Of a stretch of DNA of 26,602 nt, positions 15,571-22,482 are shown piece by piece. Every line of letters starts with the position of its first letter. Position 1 is the stretch's first letter. Under the pieces are notes generated by a model that worked only from the letters and a program-made list of their open reading frames with translations, made no database searches and was not told the origin of the DNA. The stretch spans positions 1 to 26,602 of the forward strand of contig CAKUAM010000023.1 of assembly GCA_934636305.1 (NCBI GenBank), in the 5' to 3' direction. Made by a program: the position numbers and the translations under genes. Source of the stretch: an uncultured Oscillospiraceae bacterium (GTDB lineage Bacteria; Bacillota; Clostridia; Oscillospirales; Oscillospiraceae).

Positions 15571-16197
15571 TTACTCCAGATGGAAGGTTTTCTTGAAAAT
15601 TTTTCGGATGAAAAATGTATTGAGGAATGCGACCAACGCGCCGCCGATCAGCAGCCAGAAGATACCGGTCCGGAAAAAGAAGCCGGTGGCGAATACAAAC
15701 AGCAGCGGCGCGGAAAGATTCAAGAGGGCCATAAGCAGCGAGCAGGGCAGATTGGCAATGGCCAGAAGACAGGCGTTTTTCAGCGTAGCGAGCAGCTTGT
15801 TGTCAAACTGGGCGACGAGCGGGTAGACATAGGTTGTGACGAGCGCCATCAGAAGCGACGGGAACAGGAACACAACGCCCATGGCCAGCGACTGCGAAAT
15901 TGCCCCGGACAGATACAGCCAGGCCTCATAGATCACGAGCACCAGCGGAACCAGCAGGACAAGAAAAATCAGCGTACCGGGCTTAATATTCTGCTTGAAC
16001 GCGTTCCAGAAGGTACTGATGACACCGCCGCCCTCGCCGCGGTGCATGTTGAGCGTCACACGGTACATGGCGGCGGTTGATGCGCCGATGGTGATAATCG
16101 GGATGCAGAAAACCAGCCAAAGGACATTCAGCAGGACAAGATCCGCAATTTTATTCAGAAAGCTCCAGAACGGAGAGTCGTAATTGAACAGCTTCAT
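15571..16197 (-). CDS. YesL family (DUF624) membrane protein
   Basis: A 208-residue integral membrane protein of unknown biochemical role, in the family of B. subtilis YesL. It starts MKLFNYDSPFWSFLNKIADL, and the family signature FCIPIITIGASTAAMY is at about 30-45. At least five hydrophobic helices are visible. ATG 16197 is preferred over ATG 16203 because the GAGG ribosome site then lies eight rather than two bases away. Genes of this family are typically beside CUT1 sugar transporters, as here, and an accessory role in transport or sensing has been suggested from context only. It is divergent from the binding-protein gene. Confidence 0.88.
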   Translation of the reverse strand: MKLFNYDSPFWSFLNKIADLVLLNVLWLVFCIPIITIGASTAAMYRVTLNMHRGEGGGVISTFWNAFKQNIKPGTLIFLVLLVPLVLVIYEAWLYLSGAISQSLAMGVVFLFPSLLMALVTTYVYPLVAQFDNKLLATLKNACLLAIANLPCSLLMALLNLSAPLLFVFATGFFFRTGIFWLLIGGALVAFLNTFFIRKIFKKTFHLE

Positions 16198-16227
16198 GGA
16201 CATAACCTCATTTTATAAAATAAAATT

Positions 16228-16256
16228 ATTATACAGAAGGATGCGGGAAAAGGCAA
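16228..16256 (-). promoter_or_regulatory. Promoter of the YesL-like gene
   Basis: The minus strand has TTGCCT (16256-16251), a 17-bp spacer and TATAAT (16233-16228). The leader is about 25 bases. Confidence 0.6.
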
Positions 16257-16343
16257 GTGCTATGCAGGAACAGGACATAGTGCATAAAAACACGGGGATA
16301 AAATCATATAAAATGCTGAATTTTTTTAAGCGGCATTTTTTGA

Positions 16344-16372
16344 TTGCTGAAAAGCAAAAAATGTAGTATAAT
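16344..16372 (+). promoter_or_regulatory. Promoter of the sugar-binding protein gene
   Basis: TTGCTG (16344-16349), a 17-bp spacer, then perfect TATAAT (16367-16372). The start near 16379 places the palindromic operator just downstream. A bulged inverted repeat (CATTTTTT...GCT / AGC...AAAAAATG, about 16334-16363) overlaps the -35 box. Confidence 0.75.
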
Positions 16373-16384
16373 ATGGTCATGAGA

Positions 16385-16402
16385 AATGGAAACGTTTCCA
16401 TT
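16385..16402. promoter_or_regulatory. LacI/CcpA-type operator
   Basis: A perfect 18-bp palindrome, AATGGAAAC followed by GTTTCCATT, with the central CG typical of LacI-family sites. It starts about six bases after the predicted transcription start, so a bound repressor would block elongation or open-complex escape. The LacI regulator encoded at 19801-20814 is the obvious candidate. CcpA is possible because the core resembles a cre site. Confidence 0.8.
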
Positions 16403-16436
16403 ACTTCAAAAACAAACACAAACAGGAGGAAATATC

Positions 16437-17825
16437 ATGAAAAAGCTGATTGCAATGCTGCTTGCACTCGTGATGGTCCTGGGGCTGGCTGCCTGCGCAT
16501 CCAAGACGACGGACACCACGACGACCGAACAGACGCCCGCGGCTGACACCACCACGGACACCACGGACACCACCGAAGCACCTGCCGACACCGAGCAGGA
16601 CACCACCGCTGACACGGCCGCTACTGGCTCTGTCTACTACCTGAACTTCAAGCCCGAAGCTGACGAGGCCTGGCAGGCAATCGCCAAGACCTACACCGAG
16701 CAGACTGGTGTTCCTGTCAAGGTTGTCACCGCTGCATCCGGTACGTACGACACGACGCTGGCAGCTGAGCTTGACAAGAGCTCCGCACCGACGCTGTTCC
16801 AGTGCGGCAACCAGGGCGCCATCAACTCCTACGGCGACTACTGCTATCCGCTCGACGGCACCGCAATTATGGATCAGATGACCACTGACGCATTCAACCT
16901 CAAGGGTGAGGATGGCCAGACGCTCTCCATCGGCTACTGCTATGAGGCATTTGGCATCATCGTCAACAAGGCTCTGCTCGAGCAGGCCGGCCACTCCATC
17001 GACGAGATCACTGACTTTGAGTCCCTGAAGGCTGTTGCTGACGATATCCACGCAAGAGCTGACGAGCTGGGTTTCGACGCTTTCTCCTCTGCCGGTCTTG
17101 AAGGTTCCTCCAGCTGGCGTTTCTCCGGCCATCTGGCCAACATGCCGCTGTACTACCAGTTCCGTGACGACGGCGTGACTGCACAGCCCGCCACGATCAC
17201 CGATGCTTATCTTGATAACTACAAGATGATCTGGGACCTCTATACCACCGATACCGCTACGACTGGCGCTGCGCTGGCAACAGCTACCGGCGATGAGTCT
17301 GAGGCTGAATTTGGCGAGGGCAAGGCTGCGTTCTATCAGAACGGCACCTGGGAATACTCCAACCTGACCGGTACGTTCGGCATGAACCCCGACGATCTGG
17401 CCATGATCCCCATCTACTGCGGCGTTGACGGCGAAGAAAAGGCCGGTCTGTGCGCAGGTACCGAGAACTGCTGGGCTATCAACAACGAGTCCTCTGAGGA
17501 GGATATCCAGGCTACCATCGACTTCCTTGTCTGGGTCGTCACTTCTGACGAAGGCACCACGATGCTCGCAGAGGAGTTTGGACCCTGCCCGTTCAAGAAC
17601 GCCAAGGAGCCGGAGAATGTGTTCTTCCAGGATGCTAACAAGTACACGGCTGATGGCAACTATGTTGTCACGTGGGCATTCAACTGGACACCGGCTGTTG
17701 ACGACTGGAGAGCTGCAGTTGTCGATGCTCTGACGCAGTACACCGCCGGCACCGGCGACTGGGAAGCTGTCAAGACTGCATTCGTGCAGGGCTGGGCAAA
17801 CCAGTACGCAAAGGAAAACGGCTAA
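16437..17825 (+). CDS. CUT1 ABC transporter sugar-binding lipoprotein
   Basis: A 462-residue extracytoplasmic solute-binding protein (SBP family 1, MalE-like). The signal peptide ends in the lipobox LGLAAC (Cys20). A Thr/Asp/Glu-rich flexible linker with short repeats covers about 21-62. The binding fold follows from VYYLNFKPEADEAWQAIAK, with EFGEGKAAFYQNGTWEYSN (the common G.AAM..NG.W block) and AGTENCWAINNESS (hinge region). AGGAGG (16424-16429) is seven bases before the ATG. Codons strongly favour C-ending forms (GAC, AAC, TTC, TAC), unlike neighbours, suggesting high expression. The ligand is not readable from sequence; nearby malQ and glgP suggest malto-oligosaccharide or alpha-glucan. 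Controlled by the palindrome upstream, and followed by two hairpins that separate it from the permeases. Confidence 0.93.
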   Translation: MKKLIAMLLALVMVLGLAACASKTTDTTTTEQTPAADTTTDTTDTTEAPADTEQDTTADTAATGSVYYLNFKPEADEAWQAIAKTYTEQTGVPVKVVTAASGTYDTTLAAELDKSSAPTLFQCGNQGAINSYGDYCYPLDGTAIMDQMTTDAFNLKGEDGQTLSIGYCYEAFGIIVNKALLEQAGHSIDEITDFESLKAVADDIHARADELGFDAFSSAGLEGSSSWRFSGHLANMPLYYQFRDDGVTAQPATITDAYLDNYKMIWDLYTTDTATTGAALATATGDESEAEFGEGKAAFYQNGTWEYSNLTGTFGMNPDDLAMIPIYCGVDGEEKAGLCAGTENCWAINNESSEEDIQATIDFLVWVVTSDEGTTMLAEEFGPCPFKNAKEPENVFFQDANKYTADGNYVVTWAFNWTPAVDDWRAAVVDALTQYTAGTGDWEAVKTAFVQGWANQYAKENG

Positions 17826-17839
17826 GCATTCATATTCCG

Positions 17840-17863
17840 CCCCCTGCCCGCAAGGGCAGGGGG
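17840..17863 (+). terminator. GC-rich hairpin directly after the binding-protein gene
   Basis: A 10-bp perfect stem (CCCCCTGCCC / GGGCAGGGGG) with loop GCAA. It has no U-tract, so it probably protects the upstream mRNA from 3' exonucleases, as hairpins after malE-type genes do. Confidence 0.7.
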
Positions 17864-17873
17864 AATGATCTCC

Positions 17874-17919
17874 CAGACGGCTGCCTGTCCGGTCGGGCAG
17901 CGGTCTGAGCGATTTTTTT
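17874..17919 (+). terminator. Attenuating intrinsic terminator between binding protein and permeases
   Basis: The stem is CAGAC/GTCTG plus GCTGCC/GGCAGC with a single G-G mismatch. Five bases follow and then seven T (17913-17919). Partial read-through would give much more binding protein than permease. No clear promoter was seen between it and the permease gene. Confidence 0.7.
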
Positions 17920-17953
17920 ACGGCGCTGCGATACCATAAAAAGGAGAGGCATG

Positions 17954-18862
17954 ATGAAAAAAAGAAAACATGACGATTCGGCACTCTCGTGCAGTCTGAT
18001 CCGCCGACCGATCCAGCATTGGTTCTGGCTGTTCCTGCTGCCGACGTTCGCCGCATTTTGCGTCGGATTCCTGTATCCGTTCGCAAAGGGAATGTTCCTG
18101 TCATTCTGCAAGTTCAAGACGACCAGCAAATGGACCTGGGTCGGTTTTGACAACTATGTGAAGATCTTCCGCGACGAAGGGTTTTTGCATTCGTTCTGGT
18201 ATACGGCGCTGTTTGCCCTGGTGTCGCTGCTGATTATCAATGTGCTGGCGTTCGCCGTGGCCTATGTGCTGACGAAGGGCATCAAGGGCTCAAACATGTT
18301 CCGTACGGTATTCTTCATGCCGAACCTCATTGGCGGTATCGTGCTGGGTTATATCTGGCTGATGATCTTTGACGGTATTCTCAGCCATTTTGATACGGCA
18401 GTTGTCCTGCAGACCAAGTTCGGCTTCTGGGGACTCATTATTCTGATGTGCTGGCAGCAGATCGGATATATGATGATTATCTATATTGCGGGCCTGCAGG
18501 CAATCCCGGAGGATATGCTGGAGGCGGCAAAGATTGACGGCGCGTCCGGCTGGAAAACGCTCTGGTACATCACAATCCCCAATGTGATGCCGTCCATCAC
18601 CATCTGCACGTTCCTGTCGCTGACCAATGGCTTTAAGCTGTACGACCAGAACCTGGCTCTGACAGGCGGCTCCCCGTTCAAGACGCTTGCCGACGGCAAC
18701 GTCATCAAGACGACGGAAATGCTGGCCCTGAACATCGTAAACTCCAACACAAGTAATTCCAAGGGCCCCGGGCAGGCCAAGGCTGTGGTGTTCTTCATCT
18801 TGGTTGCGGCCATCGGCCTCATCCAGCTTGCAGCGACGAGAAAGAAGGAGGTCGATCAGTAA
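17954..18862 (+). CDS. CUT1 ABC transporter permease, first subunit (MalF/UgpA type)
   Basis: A 302-residue inner-membrane permease with about six transmembrane helices. The first lies around 22-45 (WFWLFLLPTFAAFCVGFLYPF). The cytoplasmic EAA loop that docks the ATPase is EDMLEAAKIDGASGWKTLWYITIPNVMPS (about 193-221), with the conserved EAA...G core and I.IP. ATG 17954 has AAGGAG seven bases away; ATG 17951 is the alternative. The stop overlaps the second permease start (TAATG). It works with the lipoprotein encoded upstream and the permease downstream to import an oligosaccharide. Confidence 0.93.
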   Translation: MKKRKHDDSALSCSLIRRPIQHWFWLFLLPTFAAFCVGFLYPFAKGMFLSFCKFKTTSKWTWVGFDNYVKIFRDEGFLHSFWYTALFALVSLLIINVLAFAVAYVLTKGIKGSNMFRTVFFMPNLIGGIVLGYIWLMIFDGILSHFDTAVVLQTKFGFWGLIILMCWQQIGYMMIIYIAGLQAIPEDMLEAAKIDGASGWKTLWYITIPNVMPSITICTFLSLTNGFKLYDQNLALTGGSPFKTLADGNVIKTTEMLALNIVNSNTSNSKGPGQAKAVVFFILVAAIGLIQLAATRKKEVDQ

Positions 18863-19719
18863 TGGCCAGCAATGCCTTCCGGAAGGACAGACGCTCCAAC
18901 CAGGTGCTGACGATCATCTTCGCCGTCATCGCAATTGCGTATCTGTATCCGATTTTCCTTGTGCTGATGAACTCGTTCAAATCCAACGCCTCCATCAACA
19001 CCGATACCTTTGCGTTTCCCAATCGCGAGACCTTCATGGGCCTGCAGAACTATATCAAGGGCATGACCTTCGGCAACTACCCGTTCTGGCGGTCGGTAGA
19101 ATACAGCTTTGTTATCACAATTGTATCGTCTGCGCTCATCCTTGTGTGTACGTCGATGGCCGCATGGTACATTTCCCGCGTGGACAGCACCGTCTGCCGG
19201 ATTGTGTATTATCTGTGCGTATTCTCCATGGTCGTGCCGTTCCAGATGGTGATGTTCACGCTGTCGAAAACTGCCGATACGCTGAAGCTCAACACGCCGT
19301 GGACGATCCCCATCATCTACCTCGGCTTTGGCGCGGGTCTGGCGGTGTTCATGTTCACAGGCTTTGTGAAATCCATCCCACGCTCCATTGAGGAGGCGGC
19401 TGTGATCGACGGCTGCAACCCGATGCAGACTTTCTTCCAGGTCGTTTTGCCGATGATGAAGCCGACGTTCATTTCCGTCGGTGTGCTGGAGATTATGTGG
19501 GTCTGGAACGACTATCTGCTGCCGTATCTGGTGCTCGACCGCACAAAATATATGACCATCCCCATTCACATCCAGTATCTTAAGGGTAGCTATGGCTCGG
19601 TCGATATGGGTGCGACAATGGCACTGATCCTGCTGTCCATCATCCCGGTTGTCATTTTCTATCTGACATGCCAGAAGCACATCATCAAGGGTGTGGCGGC
19701 CGGCGCGGTCAAGGGATAA
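18862..19719 (+). CDS. CUT1 ABC transporter permease, second subunit (MalG type)
   Basis: A 285-residue inner-membrane permease. It has a hydrophobic helix near 18-40 (IIFAVIAIAYLYPIFLVLMNSFK), the block WYISRVDSTVCRI, and the EAA loop SIPRSIEEAAVIDGCNPMQTFFQVVLPMMKP (about 172-202). The C-terminal CQKHIIKGVAAGAVKG ending is typical of MalG-like permeases. AAGGAGG (18845-18851) lies inside the end of the first permease, and the start overlaps its stop, so translation is coupled. No ABC ATPase gene follows; a shared MsmX/MsmK-like ATPase elsewhere is assumed, as known for many Firmicutes CUT1 systems. Confidence 0.94.
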   Translation: MASNAFRKDRRSNQVLTIIFAVIAIAYLYPIFLVLMNSFKSNASINTDTFAFPNRETFMGLQNYIKGMTFGNYPFWRSVEYSFVITIVSSALILVCTSMAAWYISRVDSTVCRIVYYLCVFSMVVPFQMVMFTLSKTADTLKLNTPWTIPIIYLGFGAGLAVFMFTGFVKSIPRSIEEAAVIDGCNPMQTFFQVVLPMMKPTFISVGVLEIMWVWNDYLLPYLVLDRTKYMTIPIHIQYLKGSYGSVDMGATMALILLSIIPVVIFYLTCQKHIIKGVAAGAVKG

Positions 19720-19800
19720 AATTGCCGGCAGCTGTGGATTTTTCGGGTCTGCTGTATTATAGTAAATGGTAAATGAAAAATCCAAGAGGAGCGGCAGACA

Positions 19801-20814
19801 ATGACCATCAAGGATCTTGCGCGGGAAAGCGGATATTCCCTGGGAACGGTTTCCCGTGTGCTCAATAACCAGCCGAACGTCTCAGAGCGGGCGAGAAGCG
19901 CAATTCTCGCCATTGCAGAGGCACATGGCTTTGAACTCAACGAAAGCGCGCAGCTGCTCAAGCAGCAGAAAACAAACACCGTGCTCATCATCGTGAAGGG
20001 CACAGCCAATGAGATGTTCGCCAGCATGGTTGAACAGCTGCAGTCGCTGTTTTCCCGCACAGTGCACCCCCTGATTGTTGATTTCATCGACGAGGACGAC
20101 AATGAGGTGCTGCGCGCGGTGAAGCTCTGCCGGGAGCGCAAGCCCATGGGTGTGATGTTCCTTGGCGGAACGAACCGGAACTTTCTTGGCGATTTCGACA
20201 AGATTCATGTTCCCGGCGTTGTCGTCACAAACGACGCGCGGGAGCTTCCGTTCACGAATCTTTCCAGCGTCACCACCAACGACCGCCAGGGCGCGGCCTG
20301 CGCAGTGGACTATCTGATCCGCTGCGGCCACCACGAAATTGCCGTGCTGGGCGGCGACCGCACGCTCTCGGATACCTCGGCGCAGCGCTATGCCGGCTGC
20401 GTGGAGGCCTTTGAGAACAACCACATGCAGTTTGACGAGAAAACGTATTACCATACCGGACGCTATAGCTATGAGGATGGCTACGCCGGCATGCAGGCTG
20501 TGCTGCAGCGGACTCCGCACGTTACAGCCGTGTTTGCCATGGCAGATGTCATTGCCATCGGCGCGATCCGCGCGCTTGTGGATGCCGGGCTGCGGGTGCC
20601 GGAGGACATTTCGATCATTGGTTATGATGGCCTGAAGATCGGCAGCTTCTACACACCAAAGCTCTCCACCGTCTCCCAGTCTGTGGAGATGCTGGCGCGG
20701 CGCAGCTTTTCCGTACTCATGGACTGCATGGAGCATGGCGACGCACGGCGTCACCTGACTGTACCGTTTACACTTTCCAACCGTGAGAGTGTCCGCAAAA
20801 TAAGCAGCCTCTGA
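19801..20814 (+). CDS. LacI-family transcriptional regulator
   Basis: A 337-residue repressor-type regulator. The N-terminal helix-turn-helix MTIKDLARESGYSLGTVSRVLNNQPNVSERAR (1-32) is textbook LacI, with a hinge helix near 45-58. The periplasmic-binding-protein-like sensor domain follows, including GVMFLGGTNRN, VTTNDRQGAACAVDYLIRCGH, TAVFAMADVIAIGAIRAL and DISIIGYDGLKIGSFYTPKLSTV. AAGAGGAG lies upstream of the ATG, and TATTAT near 19755 may be its -10 box. It lies 81 bases after the permeases and before malQ. The palindrome at 16385-16402 is the likely target; the effector is presumably the transported sugar or a breakdown product. Confidence 0.93.
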   Translation: MTIKDLARESGYSLGTVSRVLNNQPNVSERARSAILAIAEAHGFELNESAQLLKQQKTNTVLIIVKGTANEMFASMVEQLQSLFSRTVHPLIVDFIDEDDNEVLRAVKLCRERKPMGVMFLGGTNRNFLGDFDKIHVPGVVVTNDARELPFTNLSSVTTNDRQGAACAVDYLIRCGHHEIAVLGGDRTLSDTSAQRYAGCVEAFENNHMQFDEKTYYHTGRYSYEDGYAGMQAVLQRTPHVTAVFAMADVIAIGAIRALVDAGLRVPEDISIIGYDGLKIGSFYTPKLSTVSQSVEMLARRSFSVLMDCMEHGDARRHLTVPFTLSNRESVRKISSL

Positions 20815-20872
20815 CAAGGCGTTTCCACCTGCCGGAGCTGCCCCGGAATTAGGATCTAAGAGTATTGACACT

Positions 20873-22354
20873 ATGAAAAGAAGCAGTGGTATCCTGATGC
20901 ATATTACCTCGCTGCCGAGCCCCTATGGGATCGGCAACATGGGAAAGGCAGCATTTGATTTTGTTGATTTTCTGAGAAAAGCAAACCAGACCTATTGGCA
21001 GATTCTCCCCATCAACCCGCCGGGATACGGCGACTCGCCGTATCAGGCGTTCTCCACGTTTGCCGGCAACCCATATCTCATTGACCCGGATCAGCTTGTA
21101 CAGGCCGGCTATCTGCGGCAGACGGATCTGGATCAGGTCAACTGGGGGGACCGGGCAGATGAAGTTGATTTCTCCATCATGTATCAGCAACGCCTGCGGA
21201 TTTTGCATCTGGCCTGGAACCAGTTCCGCAAGCAGCTGCCCGCCGATTATGCAGACTACTGTCAGGCGCAGCGTGCGTGGCTGGACGAGTACGTGCTGTT
21301 CATGGCGGTGAAGGCCCACTTTGGGGACGGCCCGTGGTCCGAGTGGCCGCTGGATATCCGCCTGCACCAACAGGCGGCCATGGAGCATTACCGTGCGCTG
21401 CTTGCAGATGAAATTGAGTTCCAGCGTTTCCTGCAGTACAGCTTCCACAAGCAGTGGCAGCGGCTGCGTAATTACGCGCATGAAAACGGCGTCAAGATTA
21501 TCGGCGATATCCCCATCTATGTCCCGCTGGATTCTGCGGACGTGTGGTCGCACCCGGAGAATTTCCAGCTGACGCGTACGCGCCGTCCGCGCGTGGTTGC
21601 CGGCTGCCCGCCTGATGGCTTCAACGCCAACGGCCAGTACTGGGGCAACCCCATTTACGACTGGGCGCACATGGAGCAGGACGGCTTCAGCTGGTGGATG
21701 GATCGTCTGCGCGCCGCCGGAGAAAACTTTGACGTCGTCCGGATTGACCATTTCCGCGGCATTGAGAGCTACTGGTCCATTCCCGCGGTCAACCGCACCG
21801 CGCGCAAGGGCGCGTGGATCAAGGGGCCGGGCATGAAGCTCATTGAGGCCATCCGTAATAATTGTCCGGATACAGAGTTTATCGCGGAGGATCTTGGCTT
21901 TCTGACGCCGGAGGTGCAAAAGCTGGTGAAAAATTCCGGTTTCCCCGGCATGAAGGTTCTCGAATTTGCGTTTGATCCGCGCGAACCAAGCAACTACCTG
22001 CCGCACAATTACGGCGAGAACAGCATTTGCTATACCGGGACGCATGATAACGAGACGCTGATCCAGTGGTGTGAGGGACTGAGCATTGAATCCGAGGATT
22101 ATGCGCGCGAGTATCTGAAGCTCGGGCCGGAGGATGATCTGGCAGACGCCATCATCAAGGCCGGCATGCAGTCGAAGGCAAAGCTGTTTGTGATGCAGAT
22201 GCAGGATTACCTGCGTCTGGGCAAGGGTGCACGGATGAATGAGCCCGGTCGGCTGCTGCTGTCGAACTGGCGCTGGCGGATGCTGCCCGGTGCGGCCAGT
22301 GACGCGCTGGCAGAAAAAATTGCAGGTTTGACGGCTGCTGCAAACCGTGTATAA
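20873..22354 (+). CDS. malQ: 4-alpha-glucanotransferase (amylomaltase)
   Basis: A 493-residue GH77 enzyme that transfers glucan segments between malto-oligosaccharides and releases glucose, making chains long enough for phosphorylase. It starts MKRSSGILMHITSLPSPYGIG, the usual family N terminus. Catalytic residues match GH77: nucleophile Asp292 (VVRIDHFRG), acid/base Glu339 (FIAEDLGF) and Asp392 (GTHDNET). Other family blocks are GDSPYQAFSTFAGNPYLI, GDIPIYVPLDSADVW and GCPPDGFNANGQYWGNP. No convincing Shine-Dalgarno sequence precedes the ATG; only AGGA 18 bases away and a weak TAAGAG are present. Downstream glgP completes a maltodextrin degradation route. Confidence 0.96.
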   Translation: MKRSSGILMHITSLPSPYGIGNMGKAAFDFVDFLRKANQTYWQILPINPPGYGDSPYQAFSTFAGNPYLIDPDQLVQAGYLRQTDLDQVNWGDRADEVDFSIMYQQRLRILHLAWNQFRKQLPADYADYCQAQRAWLDEYVLFMAVKAHFGDGPWSEWPLDIRLHQQAAMEHYRALLADEIEFQRFLQYSFHKQWQRLRNYAHENGVKIIGDIPIYVPLDSADVWSHPENFQLTRTRRPRVVAGCPPDGFNANGQYWGNPIYDWAHMEQDGFSWWMDRLRAAGENFDVVRIDHFRGIESYWSIPAVNRTARKGAWIKGPGMKLIEAIRNNCPDTEFIAEDLGFLTPEVQKLVKNSGFPGMKVLEFAFDPREPSNYLPHNYGENSICYTGTHDNETLIQWCEGLSIESEDYAREYLKLGPEDDLADAIIKAGMQSKAKLFVMQMQDYLRLGKGARMNEPGRLLLSNWRWRMLPGAASDALAEKIAGLTAAANRV

Positions 22355-22355
22355 T
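22328..22355 (+). promoter_or_regulatory. Candidate glgP promoter inside the end of malQ
   Basis: TTGACG (22328-22333), a 16-bp spacer, then TATAAT (22350-22355), overlapping the malQ stop. A transcript from here would carry the terminator at 22398-22436 in its leader before glgP. Confidence 0.55.
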
Positions 22356-22397
22356 ACTAGGAGAAGTACGGATTCGCGCTTTTCCCATGACATTCTG

Positions 22398-22436
22398 GCG
22401 CCCACCCGTCCTTGCCGGAAGGGTGGGCGCTTTTTT
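22398..22436 (+). terminator. Intrinsic terminator between malQ and glgP
   Basis: A 10-bp perfect stem (GCGCCCACCC / GGGTGGGCGC) with a 13-base loop, followed immediately by six T. It either ends the malQ transcript or acts as an attenuator in the glgP leader. Confidence 0.85.
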
Positions 22437-22482
22437 GAAACCGGCGCAGCACGCGCCTGAGAATCCCATGGAGGAATTTTTT

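Noticed and set aside
16401..18104. A 567-codon open frame on the minus strand
   Set aside because: It is antisense to the sugar-binding protein gene and runs through its promoter region and the two hairpins. It arises from the strong C-ending codon bias of the real gene.
20849..22405. A 518-codon minus-strand frame
   Set aside because: It mirrors malQ, whose catalytic residues are intact on the plus strand; there is no recognisable motif or ribosome site.
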